Assembly (NCBI GenBank): GCA_002633005.1
Contig: NMRA01000502.1
Location: 62,001-126,000, forward strand
DNA from: Phoronis australis
Lineage: Eukaryota > Phoronida > Phoronidae
Reading direction: 5' to 3'
DNA: 64,000 nucleotides
Both the position numbers and the translations under genes were made by a program. Under the pieces are notes generated by a model, which was not told the DNA's origin, did no database searches, and worked only from the letters and a program-made list of their open reading frames with translations. Shown here in pieces: positions 47,830-59,546 of this stretch (within the stretch, counting starts at the first letter, position 1; each line of letters begins with the position of its first letter).

Positions 47830-49939
47830 TTCTATTTTCTTATTTACGTCTCTAGTAATGGCTTTTTATCTTGTTAATTTCTCGACCTTTTGTACTTCGT
47901 CCGATTGCATGTGCTGTTGTTCCATACTTCTTGTCTCAATTTTTTGACAAATTGTATGCTTTGGACTTATAGCAATGATTGTTTTTGTATGACAGATTAG
48001 TATATGTGTCATAAAATAAAGGTTAGACATAGTCAGTTTGATAATTATAGTTTTACCAGCAGTAAAAACAGAATAAAACACTGTGAATGATAGTTCCATA
48101 TTTCGACAACAGGTGGCGCCCATAAATTCATATTTCTTCCATAATTCTACATTATAATTGAAAAATATAACAAACTATGTGTTTATTATGACTTAATAGA
48201 GCCTGTAGGAATATTAGCTGCAGTATCATCCTTTATGGACACTTAAATTTCGCCTTTTCTAACTTCTTTTAATTCCATGTAAAATTTGATGAATTGGCAC
48301 AATTTTAACATCCAAATTCACAAAAATGTGCAAGCTTAAAAGCAGGAACGTTTTTCATTTATAAAGTACAATAATTTGTGACACCAAAAACACCTGAATA
48401 AAGTTGCCCCCATAAAGTGGGCACAGAAGTGGTTTTCTAGGCCTCCTGTGGCCTACGGCCCATGGCCTAATAGGTTTTATAAGAACTGATACATGTACGT
48501 GCAGGTCAGGTTAGTTAAGGGTGATACTGAAAGTTGCTTTTCCCGGCAGGTTAGTTGCAATCACCAAGGCAGCCCTGCCGTCAAAATGATTCCTGGCGAT
48601 TTATTGGCCACATTGTCAGTTCAACTAAAGTATTAAGTCACGATGATGTTGCTTTGAAAAAGTATAAAGTTGACGATCAACCTTTCATAAAATTCCATAT
48701 TTATTACAGGTATTCGACGTTTCAAAACTTCCACACAACCCCCAACTCAAAAGAATGTCGCCATTCTATGACATCCAGCTATTCATCTAGCCTCTGAAAT
48801 TTACCCGCTATATGTTCCGCATGCCTTGTGTATCCATTCTCTTGATAATACAGCTCAGTGGATGTTGCCAAATGTCGAGTACTTGTAATAAAGATGGATG
48901 TTTATAAAACTAAAACCTTGATCGTCAACTGTATCCTCATGTTATGGCCAAAATCGAACATAATTGGACAGAAAAATTACGCCTGCAAGGAAAGTTAATG
49001 TTTTGAATACAGGGGTCTGTTACATGAAAAGAGTCTGAAGACTTCAGGCAGAAATTTGGTCTTTCGATCCTCACATGAACACATTAATGGTTTCTCCAAG
49101 TTATTCTGAGCACATTCCAATCCAGAAATAGTTTATAGAAATTACCTCACTAACGTGATTTGTAGTGGGTGTAAACTATTTTACCGAGATACACTGCAAC
49201 CGCCTTATTCACGGATCTACGGATAACTAATGATAACAGAATCACCATTAACCTGTTCAGAGAGGGGGAAAGGGGAGGTCCCATTCCAATTCCCAGTTCT
49301 TTTGGCCTTTCGTGATTTCCGGTGTCAAATGCGTTTCGATCCCAGTCCCAATAAATCTCCATTCACGAAACACGCCATTTTTCGCCCGCGTTTTCAGTCA
49401 CGGTCACAAAAGGGCCTGATCACAATTCTTAGAAAAAACCTTTCCCCCTGTGTTTAGGTACATCAATAAACAATCTAAAAGTTCTACACAGTTTAAAAGG
49501 ATTGTTTACTGATAAATTAAGTGAGTTCGAGCTTCATTGGACTTTTGCCCTTTTAAAGGGAAACGCTTCAAATGAAACGTTACCTGAACGCAGGACTTCT
49601 TGCTACTAGTTGGACTCATATATGCATGTACATGCCCACTACATGCGCTACATGATACCAGAGGTACGTTGTGCATACGCAAGCAATTAACGAAAAAGCT
49701 ATGTCAGGCAAAATCACGTGAATTAAATATGAGTGTTTCGCGAGAATGCCCGGACCTCAAGCTGTCCGCGTTCCAAGCAAAATGACTGCCACTGAACTGA
49801 TTGGTCGGTGAGGTTGAACTGTTGAAATATGGGACGAAACTCACTGTTTACAGGCCCTAAGCAGAGATTTCACCGAAATTGATGGGCGTCTGTCTAGGGG
49901 AGCAGTACAGACATGTATTGGACAACATCATCTTCTTAC
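47830..49939. other. Intron of the minus lectin gene, nothing recognised
   Basis: AT-rich sequence with short frames on both strands lacking domain motifs. GGTGGCGCC near 48111 is a lone CTCF-like core, not evaluated further. Confidence 0.4.
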
Positions 49940-50045
49940 TTGTGTACGTCGGTGGATCACCACTTCTTGTGACTACAAATATTCCTTCGTTTGCATGGTC
50001 ATCAACTCCAATCCATATGGGGAAGGTAATTCCAAGTGACGTCGC
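49940..50045 (-). CDS. CTLD-B exon 2 (minus gene), WIGV core
   Basis: Minus acceptor GTGTTTCATAG and donor GTAAGAAG, 106 bases, phase 0 to 1. The reading ATSLGITFPIWIGVDDHANE includes the W-I-G core, then IFVVTRSGDPPTYT. It aligns with plus exon 2B (G-x-x-F-x-x-W-I-G-x-x-D and P-T-Y) with one extra codon. Confidence 0.92.
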
Positions 50046-50347
50046 CTATGAAACACAATGAACTCTTACTCACATTCAATGTATGAAAATATTAGTAATT
50101 TTTATGTGACATGTTTATCAGAGAATTTTATTAGCTAACGCATACTTTGTTAAACATGGCCCAAGCAATAAGTTTTCCTCAATGCTACCCCAGAAATGAA
50201 AATTCCAGCACTGAATTTTCTACGAATATATAAATTGACTGTAGGTACATGTACAAATTGAACGTCGCATTCCGAAATGCATGTCAATCAAAATGACCAA
50301 TGAAATCCAGAACGCAGGGTGAATGCAAATTACTGTGACCACATTAC

Positions 50348-50502
50348 CGTTTCCAGGATCCATCTGTTTTCCGCGTCATCGACAGGTGCCACCACCTCCC
50401 CATTGAATGACTGGCAATGCTTCAATGCATTTGCGTATTTGTAACTTCTCACTACCTTGTTTAAGAACAGGTATCCGTTTTCACCGTAGGTAAAATACTT
50501 CT
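50348..50502 (-). CDS. CTLD-B exon 1 (minus gene)
   Basis: Minus acceptor TTTTGCACTGCAG and donor GTAATG, 155 bases, phase 1 to 0. The reading is KYFTYGENGYLFLNKVV, YKYANALKHCQSFNGEVVAP, then DDAENRWILET. It has the first CTLD cysteine and the conserved A-x-x-x-C-Q pattern. It joins exon 3A (51456) with a split Lys codon (A|AG), so the two lectin domains are separated only by a few residues. Confidence 0.92.
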
Positions 50503-51455
50503 CTGCAGTGCAAAAAATCAGTCAGTTGTGTGGCATACCAATGAGTATAGGGTGACAGTCGTGTGTGATGCTCAATGATGGCGCTAATAAACAGAATGGT
50601 TTAACAGCGAAGGCTGGCTATGGAAAGCCATAGCAGAATATATTCTAGGACACAATCTTTTACTCGAGATTTAAATTTTCTGCAGGACCAAATATATACT
50701 TAAAACACAAAATTAATGCCCAAGGTTCTCTAATTTATCACGTCAGTACCAAAATTTAACATGTCAAGACACGAAATTTATTACTTCATGAAAATTTCAC
50801 ATCTCAGGAAAATTTCAGACGTCCATAAAATTTGACGTAAGGAAACCAAGTGACCATCCACAAGCACGTAACACCTCAAAGAGGTGACGTAATATGTACC
50901 CAACGTCTCGCCGATGACAGCCACCTTATCGTGGCAATGAGGTTGAATTTGTATACAACAATGTACACTTGTACACACTAAACTGTCATTGTCACGTGGT
51001 CTCCTGGCGTGAAATTTTTTCCTGACAAGAAATTTTATCTTGGCAAGAAATTTTCTCACGTGGGTTCAAGAAAGGCCGCGAAATTGGCATGATTTTGGAT
51101 ACAGGCCAATGGGCCTAAAGGCGCGGCAATACGGTACGTCTCACACGTGGCGCCGCCGCATTGTAAAGACAATAAACACATTCATTGCGCGAAAGATATT
51201 AAGGCACGCATTCCCCGGTCACGTCTAAACCCAAATTATCAAAGTTACATGCCCAAAAGTTAAATGTGACGTGACCGGATGTTTACGAACAGAAAACTGC
51301 CCCTTAGTGAATTTGAAAAATGACGGAATCATTGGAGATATAACCCGTGCACTGCGCAAAGTTTAGCGTTACGTTTTAGCCTACTACAGCGTGAGCTCTA
51401 AGCCTGCTTTCGTGAGATAAATACACAAGCTTGAATATTTCCGTTAATTTCTTAC

Positions 51456-51581
51456 TTCTGAATTTACAAACATAACTCTTTTTGTTGGAGATGCAAGATT
51501 TGCCTTCCCAAATTCCATCTGGTTTCAAACAGCCACATCTCTCACCGGTCTCAATTTGACTTGAATCTCCTTTATCCCAGT
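51456..51581 (-). CDS. CTLD-A exon 3 (minus gene), no EPN or WND
   Basis: Minus acceptor CTTGGTTTACAG and donor GTAAGAAA, 126 bases, phase 1 to 1. The reading is NWDKGDSSQIETGERCGCLK, then GIWEGKSCISNKKSYVCKFR. The cysteines expected in exon 3 are present with one extra (C-G-C). The EPN position reads GDSS and the WND position reads IWEG, so canonical calcium and sugar ligands are missing. The domain more likely keeps a structural or protein-binding role. It is the counterpart of plus exon 30466-30558, which shares the C-x8-C ending. Confidence 0.9.
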
Positions 51582-52336
51582 CTGTAAACCAAGAATAATT
51601 GCGGTTATTACATGATCTGAAAAGTTTATGAAGTCATTAACTCAACTTTCTCCACATTCACTGCTCATACCTTCATACTGACTGCTGCTATGGTAGCGCC
51701 ATTTTTTATTTCTCAAAAGGTTTTTGGAAAAACAATGCAGGTATCATCGCTGTTAGAGCTCGGGATCATCTTGATCAAAAACCACTACTATACAACTGCG
51801 CAATAAACGAGTCTTTTAAAGTGGCATGGAACGCTAAAATTCGTGAAAAAAATGGTTTAAACAATCCCTAACGAAATTACCTTCTTGCAACCTCTACTAC
51901 AGAGGTATCCACTTCGCCTGTGAGGGAATGTCCAGAAAAAATCAAGCAATTAAGGGTTTTTGAAAGACGGACGAAGAAAAGGCATTATGGTAACCACAAT
52001 AGATTTCTAATCTCCCTACCACATATGATAAATGCGCGCATGGGCAAACATTCATTTGACAAACAGCTGACTCGGTGACAAGATATACAATAGTACCGGT
52101 AAAGTGCTGTGGAGTGATAACCTTGCCACCCAATGTGCTTTGTGTGATGGAGCTAATGATTGTGTTCTGTACACACTGTACTCGATAACATCTGACTTGG
52201 ATCGCGAGCGGCTATGTCTTGAATGTATTGTGCTCTGGGCACTTCTTCATGTTCCTTGGGATTATTGTGCCAGGACATAACTGTGGTATATATGTGCTCT
52301 GTTCCTGCAACTGTGACCTGTCACGATTGGATCATT

Positions 52337-53106
52337 TAGACCGGGATCCCAGATCTTTTTTGGGCATGAACAAGTAACCAATTTTCTTTGGTGCCGCAGT
52401 GCTCTATGGGTATCCTGATGCTTGGAAATGGCCGTCTGGCAGGTTCGCTTTGGTGGGTGTGGTCAGGGGAGCCAAGAGAATGACACTCGAAAATTGAGCT
52501 ATATCAACTTTTATGGTAACCACTTCAAACTACCTTGGATACCAACTACGTCATCCACGGTATCAAAATTGGCTACTGCCAGACAATTTAAGTAGTGGGG
52601 ACTACCCGTCACACGAATATATACAGGGTACAAAAATTGAGGTAGATCAATCCAAGAGGTAACCGCTTGAAACCAGTGGAAAAATATTCACCGTAAGCCC
52701 AGGTACATGTATATCGCGAATGAATACTGCCAGACAAATCTAGCGGTGGGTTACCCCCGCCAGACACGCCCAAATACCAGAATTGAGCTAGATCAGTCAG
52801 GTAACCGTTTGAAACCAATTGCACGATGTTCAGCATTACTGAACATGGCACAAAAGTTAGATGCCAGACACTTTCTGTGGTAGGGTGCCCTTGCCAGACG
52901 ATCATTAAAAAGGGTTAGAATTGAGCTAGATCAATCCAAGAGGTAACCGCACGAAAACAGTTGCAAAATATTCACCGTAGCCCCGGATATCACGAATAAA
53001 CACTGTCAGACAAATCTAGTGGTGGGTTAGCCCCGCCAGACACGCCCAAATACCCGAGTTGAAGTAGATCAACCCACCAGGTAACCGTTTACTAACCATT
53101 TGCACG
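52337..53106. repeat. Left terminal inverted repeat with internal subrepeats
   Basis: The motif (A)ATTGAGCTAGATCAA...GGTAACCG starts near 52489, 52633, 52780, 52918 and 53056, giving spacings of about 138-147 bases. GCCAGACA and CACGCCCAAATAC words alternate between units. Its mirror is 56337-57095. Confidence 0.85.
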
Positions 53107-53252
53107 ATGTTCAACATCACTGTTCATGGTGCAACAGCAAGATGGCAGGAGTAGAAAGAAAATTCATTATAAGTCCATTTACGCTGAATAAGCACTAAGT
53201 TGAGGAACCAAGCACCTTTTACATAAGGTGAGAGATTTTTGTCTGCAAGTTT

Positions 53253-54190
53253 ATGTCAGGGCATGAAAAATCAGAAAAATTGCGCCTGATCGGTTGGAGC
53301 GACCTCACAAGTCTACGCGACATCAACGGAACACTCTACATGATATATTCTAATTCACAATTAAAAGAAAACCTTAAAATCCAAAGTACGCCAGATGGGG
53401 GAACGTTGTTTTACCAAAAATTGAAATTTGCAGACCCACAATTGCGCGAAGTGCTGAAAAACGGGAAGTTTTCAGTGAGACGTATTAGGACAACTTCAGT
53501 AGATCGGCTGTTGACCTCTCTTTGGAACAGTCCGTCAACAGGGATGCAGCATCGAGTATGTGAGGGATAGTGGCTTTCCGAAACTCAGAGAGTGCAATGC
53601 GTCGATGGTCCCTCTCTATGACACAAAGGGCAATCATTATGGCTATAACTGAACTTAGGACATTTGCAGGACTTGAAATCGGGGAGAATGCAGTTCTTCA
53701 AAAATCAAAAAAGATAACGAACAGATTGCATCACTCAGTGTCAAAATCGACAATTTCTGCAATCTGTTTGAGAACAATGATCCACCGAGTCTTGTTAATA
53801 TCCCAACTGGCCAAGCAGCATCCCAAGCAACGGAAGACTACCTGATCAATGTGCTGAGCCGAGGCCATGATGCGAGGGAAAAAGTCCAACAACAGGAATG
53901 GGAAAATGACAGCAGTAGGCTTCTGTGACCAGTTAAACGTACAGCTGTCCAAAATTTCGCAGCTGAAAGTGTGAAGAATAAAGCCAAGTCATCGGCATCC
54001 CAGAGAAACCAGACAGCCGCAGACAGTCTAAGAGATTTGTTCATACGCATAGCCGTAGTTGTAGCAGAGAGGGCAGATTTCGATCTTTGACAACTTCTCT
54101 CACATCCTGTCACACCTTATCCATTAGCACTTGCAATGGAGCGCTCGTCAAAACAGAAAAGTCTGCTTTACGGCAAAAACTTGAAAAGTT
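53253..54190 (+). pseudogene. Transposon ORF fragment 1 (N-terminal and middle region)
   Basis: Broken plus frames read, in family order: VDLSLEQSVNRDAASSM near 53502, then VAFRNSESAMRRWSLSMTQR near 53568, PPSLVNIPTGQAASQAT near 53783, and DSLRDLFIRIAVVVAERADF near 54020, followed by LLSHP...PLALAM near 54095. I recognise these as the region before the HEEADT block in a large transposon-borne protein found in many invertebrate genomes (EQ-x-x-NRD, G-F ... RW, LVN-x-x-TG, LF-x-R/L-L ... LSHPLGP-like). There are several in-frame stops and frame changes, so it is not functional. Confidence 0.7.
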
Positions 54191-54546
54191 CCAAACAGAA
54201 CCTATAACAGATTAAGATTTTCTACACGACCACGTGAAGGTTTTTGATGGCGGACTTCTTCAACATTTAGTCATCTCACAGATGAGAATAGGTGCAACTT
54301 ACGAATCAGTTGCACGATCGGGGAGGGCAGGGGAAGCTCACTTGTGTCTAGTCAAGTACGTAGAAAACTCAAATAAGGACAGATAACTGAAACATCGCGG
54401 GGACTTTAATTTCATGTATGCCACAACAGGGCCTGATCAAACTATGCGACAGAGCTCACAAATAGTTCTGAACAACAGAGCGTTCAAGAATGAATTGGCG
54501 AAGTTCTTTTTGACGGAATGGAGAAAAGACCATTATTGGCATATGT

Positions 54547-54963
54547 TTGGTGGGAAAACCTTGTTTGTTTCCCACGGTGGTGACTGCTACCAGTTCTTTC
54601 CCGACGGTAACCATGGTGAAAAAACCTTCCCATCTTCAAGGTGTCCACGAGGAAGCGGATACGCAGATTGCGTTCTACGTTGCAAACATCACAATCGGTC
54701 ATGTTATGGTGAGGGCTTCAGATACAGATGTTTTAGTAATCTTGCTTGGTACACTCGGACAACAGCGGCGAGAAATAAGATCCACGACCAACGTTGTCAT
54801 GGACTGTGGGATAGGAAATAACAGAAGATTTATCAACATTTCCGACATAGCAAACGTTCTTGAAGAGCGTATGTACGGAAGAGCGTACATGTATGTACGG
54901 ACTTGAAAGAGCAATGTCTGGATACCATGCCTTCACTGGATGTGACTACACATCTGCCTTTTA
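54547..54963 (+). pseudogene. Transposon ORF fragment 2 (HEEADT / HAFTGCD region)
   Basis: One frame reads VHEEADTQIAFYVANI, VRASDTDVLVILLG, DCGIGNNRRFINISDIANVL, and after one more change AMSGYHAFTGCDYTSAFYR ending at GGTATG. These are the best-conserved blocks of the family: two acidic motifs (HEEADT, D-T-D-V-L) that I take to be nuclease-like metal-binding sites, and the HAFTGCD box. The nuclease assignment is from memory of the family and not shown by the sequence alone. The exon ends at a plausible donor. Confidence 0.8.
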
Positions 54964-55171
54964 TAGGTATGTTATCGAAATCTTTATTATTGCAGTAGTG
55001 ACAACAATTGAGTGAATACGATTACAGTGAGGAGAACTGATTGAATTCGATTAGCTGTGATTACGTCTGCCATGTAAATGAAGTCTAAGTAACGTATAAT
55101 GGTTGCCTCCTTTAAATAAAAAAACATTTCTATTATGAATTAGTTGTACACGTCATTCCTTATTTTCCAGA

Positions 55172-55378
55172 AAAGGCAACATCAAGCACTTGGACATTAC
55201 TGAAAGTGATGAAAGGTTCATCAATATGTGCACTAGCTTTGGAGATGTGCATGGCAGCATCAATGTCGGTTTAGTCGCTGATTTCGTATGTCACGTGTAC
55301 GCAAAAAGTAAGCTTAAAGATGCTAACGAGGCCCGGTTCGTCAAACTTATGGACATGGTATGTAGTGCTAACCTGTAA
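55172..55378 (+). pseudogene. Transposon ORF fragment 3 (after the FTGCD box)
   Basis: After TTATTTTCCAG the frame reads KGNIKHLDITESDERFINMC, FGDVHGSINVGLVADFVCHV and DANEARFVKLMDMVC. This matches the segment after the FTGCD box in the same family (GKGK-x-K, F-x-x-x-F-x-x-L/FG, FVC-x-x-Y, NEAR). It can follow 54547-54963 across an intron of about 200 bases. A short continuation (DDEDFPSQR-like) near 55520 seems to carry on. No intact end is visible. Confidence 0.7.
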
Positions 55379-56336
55379 ACAATATAAATATTCGATCTGA
55401 TAATTTTTAACTACCATCAAAGTCAGCTACGCTTATATTTTTTAATTTCCTTTCAAGAGAATCCACTTGCAAATTTAAAACGAACTGACTGTGCGTTGCT
55501 CCCACCTTTTCTCCGTAGTCTGCAGATGAAGATTTCCCGTCACAGCGCTATGGACCCGTGCCGCGACAGCATATCCCGGGGATGGACTGACACCAACTGA
55601 TTATTGTTGGCATGCAACTGAAACTCACACACTTCTGCCAGTTTGGTTTGAGGGGTCCATTATCCCTGGCATATTGTTCAGTTCGAATGCAGAAGTCAAC
55701 AATAGTAACCTTGGGAATGAAACAACCAACATTAGAGATAGTTCTTCTGAAGAACTTTTTGTGTTTGTTCCCCATGTATGGTGTTCTCCAAAAGGAAGAA
55801 AAAACCTTCATGACACCTCACGTTTGGTTCATATAGTCCTCTTAAAGCTGTAACGTAAATAAAACAATCTGTTTATGTTGAGAACTTGTTATTCACATGG
55901 CTCGGGAATAACAAGTTCTAATAGTTTTTCAGTTAAGTTAGTTTGATAAGCACGTTGTTTGCCCGACACAGATATTCGGACAATAGAACTGTTCGCTTTA
56001 TGTCTTCAAGGTGCAATTAAACACGTTCAAATTGATTATATATGGATAAGGTATACGGTGCTCAAACAACCCTTGTGACGACCCCAAGGATTCATATTGG
56101 GTGAAGGGGTATGCAATCATTTTGTATTATCTTTTTTGGAAATCGTGACTGGTTTGCAGTTAAACTACATGTAAATAAAGCTTCTTTCACCAATTTATCT
56201 TTATTATTACTAGAGTATGTGCATTTGATTAGGAAGAGTGGGGCATTTAATAAAAGGTCAACCGGGCATGTACCAAATCTACACTTGATACTGCCCCACA
56301 ACGTTGTTGCATGTGGAGTGTTGATGGGTATTATAC

Positions 56337-57095
56337 AAATGGTTTCAAACGGTTACCTGGTGGGTTGATCAACCTCAACTCGGGTATTTGGGCGTGTCTG
56401 GCGGGGATAACCCACCACTAGATTTGTCTGGCAATGCTTATTCGTGATACCCGGGGCTACGGTGAATATTTTGCAACCGGTTTCGTGCGGTTACCTCTTG
56501 GATTCATCTAGCTCAATTTTAGCCCTTTTTGATAATCGTCTGGGAAGGGCACTCCACCGCAGAAAGTGTCTGGCATCTAACTTTTGTGCCATGTTCAGTG
56601 ATGCTGAACATCGTGCAATTAGTTTCAAACGGTTACCTGATGGGTTGATCTAGCTCAATTCTGGTATTTGGGCGTGTCTGGCGGGGGTAAACCACTACTA
56701 GATTGGTCTGTCAGTGTTCATTCGTGATACCTGGGCTTACGGTGAATATATTGCCACTGGTTTCAAGCGGTTACCTCTTGGATTGATCTAGCTCAATTTT
56801 TGTACCCTGCATATGTTCGTCTGGCGGGTAGTCCCCACCACTGAAAGTGTCTGGAAGTGGCATATTTTGATACAGTAGATTACGTAGTAGGTATCCAAGG
56901 CAGTTTGAAGTGGTTACCAGAAAACTTGATCTAGCTCAATTTCCGAGTGTCATTCTCTTGGCTCCCCTGACCACACCCACCACAGCGAACCTGCCAGACG
57001 GCCATTTCCTAGCATCAACACACCCATAGAGCACTGTGGCACCAAAGAAAATTGGTTACTTTTTTATGCCCAAAAAGCTCTGGGATCCCGGTCTA
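56337..57095. repeat. Right terminal inverted repeat
   Basis: Mirror of 52337-53106, beginning CAAATGGTTTCAAACGGTTA and ending at CTGGGATCCCGGTCTA. The subrepeats are in reverse orientation (CGGTTACCT...GATCTAGCTCAAT). Confidence 0.85.
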
Positions 57096-57098
57096 ATT

Positions 57099-59125
57099 TT
57101 TTGAGATTTGATCTATGTCTGACCTGACCTAATTACCCGTAGACACTATACGTCGGAGGAAGGAGCTGCATTAAATAACCGCAGGGATTGGCAAGACACG
57201 AGGGAACAAGATGGCTGACAATGAGAAAAAGCGCAAGATAAGAGGACCTTTACCTAAACTAAACGACTCAGACAGAAAGAATAGAAGGAAAGACGTGCAA
57301 CTGAAACTAATTAAAAACTGACGCATTGATATGGGCACAGAGTACGACCGCTAGGAATTTCTCAGAAGAAAACTGCGTACTATTACCAGTCAGTAATAAT
57401 TTGTTCTGTCCTGCTTATATACCTCGGTATTTATTGGGACAAACGTTGGTTTTTGGGGGGAAATGCGACAGCATAACTTCAGGAAGATGACTCAACTTTG
57501 CTATGGAATGATCTTTAATAATGTGAAAACTTTCTTGTAATTATCTTGTTTGCCAAAAATTATCAAAATTACGCCTACTTATCACCATATATTGATGGCT
57601 TGTTTGCGGTTGATTTCTTGAAATGCTAACAGAAATTTCGAAGCCGTGTTAAGCCTTCTTCACGATTGTACCACCGATCCAACTGCCCACAGTGGAGACA
57701 GTAGTTGTCGCAAAGGCCCTCCATATGCCGGAAGCTATTTGACAAATTGTGTCAAACTGATTGATGTCCAACTCTTCCCAGCTTGAACAAATACAGTGAG
57801 ATTTTTTTCTAACTGTTCTTCCTTCTGTTATCAAAGTCATGAACTGACCATTTCTGGGACCTGACCCATTTCGGTTTTGATAGCATCACTGATAAAACAT
57901 TTTGAAATCACATCAAGGACGACCTCTGTGAAGGAGTAAACCAATCACTTACGCACTACATGTACACTGGTGATCAACCAGAGTTTGCTAGCGCTTAAAA
58001 CTTGGGCGCCAGGGTTGCAGCTCGCATAGAAATGGTACTGTTGACAAACAAAAAACATAATGGAAAGAAATCATAATTACCAAAATACTTGTTCCAGTTG
58101 AAAGGAACTAAAGACACCAAGAGCCTTCTAAAGTGCCCATCCATTTGATGGTTTAGACTGTGCGAGACACTATTTGCTTCCTGTGCTGGCTCACATCAGG
58201 CGGTGGTTCTGTTTTACTGGAAAGCCTTGATTTTTAAACTTACGGTACACCTAGCACTTGCATAGTACGTAAAGTCGTGTCTCATGGGTTGATAGCCTTG
58301 TTTGCCTTGTTGCATCTTATGCCACTGCCGACCTATGTTCATGTATTTTGACGTAAAGTTGTAAATTATAATCCGAGAGATTAAAAGCCTACCTTCTTGA
58401 AAGAAGTTTAGTCACGAAAAATCGAATCTCCCGTCATTCATAAATCGTTTCCGTAAGTACCCTCAGTATTGAACCAATGAGGTGTACATAGGATAGAAAG
58501 ATGTCGCGGTAAACAAATCCTGAGGGAGTTGGTGCGTCTGCATGCATACGACAGTTGATAACGAATGAAACGAGTCCGAGTATCCGCACCGCCTCTGTCA
58601 CTTTGTGTTCAAGAACACACCGAGTTGTGAAAAGAAACAAATCTTCACACAAATTCATTAATTTTATCGGTAATTTGACATTTTGCTGTTTTGGTATCGG
58701 GTTCACACCACTGACTCAGTTTCTGCTGTACCGGCAATTTTACATTAGGCTCCTCGGTGCGTGGTGAGTTCACCATGAACTGTTGACCTACTGAACAGCC
58801 TTGACCTAGTTGCCTCGAGGCACATTCACAAAATTAAAACGCTTTATTGATAGTTAAGTTAATTACGCACTGCAAATTCAGTTGAAATTGCAAGAGAATG
58901 TTGAAACAGCGAACATGGTTGAGGCATGTACCGGGATACATGAAATGCATCGTTCACACAGACTCCGTCTCCCCCGCTCCACTACAGATATTCCTTTCCA
59001 CCGTTTCAGCCCTATCTTGGTCCCAGGTAGTGCACCGGCCCTGTATTTAGATTCGAGGTGTTCTATTTTTTCTCGGACGCGGAAGGAGGGAGGTCAGTTT
59101 CATCCATTGCCAACACCGTAACTCT
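57099..59125. other. Intron of the minus lectin gene, nothing recognised
   Basis: No convincing exon. The minus frame 57649-57840 contains WIGG by chance but lacks the lectin context, and the real exon 2A is at 61653-61755. The frames at 58434-58767 overlap each other on opposite strands. Confidence 0.4.
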
Positions 59126-59130
59126 ATGCA

Positions 59131-59546
59131 AGAGTCTATTAAAATGCAAGCCGTTACTTGCTTGTAACTCACTGTGACTCATATTGCTACAATACGTTAT
59201 ACACCGTAACACCCTTCAACAAGCCCACAATGAGACGACCTTTTCTTAGAGCAACGAGAACAAGTAGGAAGTCACGAGACCTGGGAGTTCTGGGATAGCG
59301 TACTTTCATTTGAGGCTGCCATTTTGTAAATTCGGCTTAAAATACAGATTGACGTCCGTCTGGAAGACGAATATAAGCGAAAAAATTAGCAACAAGAGTA
59401 TAAACATCGATTTGTTCCTGGGGCGAGAAGTAACACGCATATAGGAATCGTTGAAGAGTATTACGGTGTATAATGTATTGTAGTAATATGTTACAGTGAG
59501 TTACAAGCAAGTAACGGGTTGCATTTTAATAGACTCCTGGACAGAG
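59131..59546. mobile_element. MITE with ~80-bp terminal inverted repeats, copy 2
   Basis: GAGTCTATTAAAATGCAAGC and GCATTTTAATAGACTC form the ends. CCGTTACTTGCTTGTAACTC pairs with GAGTTACAAGCAAGTAACGG, and ACGTTATACACCGTAA pairs with TTACGGTGTATAATGT. Same family as 20033-20265, but about 180 bases longer in the middle. Confidence 0.85.

Larger units (their letters stand above)
52337..57095 (+). mobile_element. Complete 4.76-kb DNA transposon with ~760-bp inverted repeats, decayed
   Basis: The termini are TAGACCGGGATCCCAG at 52337 and its complement ending at 57095, flanked on both sides by ATT (52334-52336 and 57096-57098), a probable 3-bp target duplication. The terminal inverted repeats extend to about 53106 and from about 56337. 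They are built of five ~140-bp subrepeats containing ATTGAGCTAGATCAA and AGGTAACCG. Between them lie broken coding segments of one protein family (next entries). The long subrepeat-bearing termini and 3-bp duplication would suit the Academ superfamily, which I offer only as a hypothesis. It is inserted in the intron between CTLD-A exons 2 and 3 of the minus gene. Confidence 0.85.

Noticed and set aside
57649-57840. Minus frame containing SWIGGTIV, at first taken for CTLD-A exon 2
   Set aside because: It lacks the phase-0 acceptor context and the T/P-x-T-Y ending. A far better exon 2 exists at 61653-61755.
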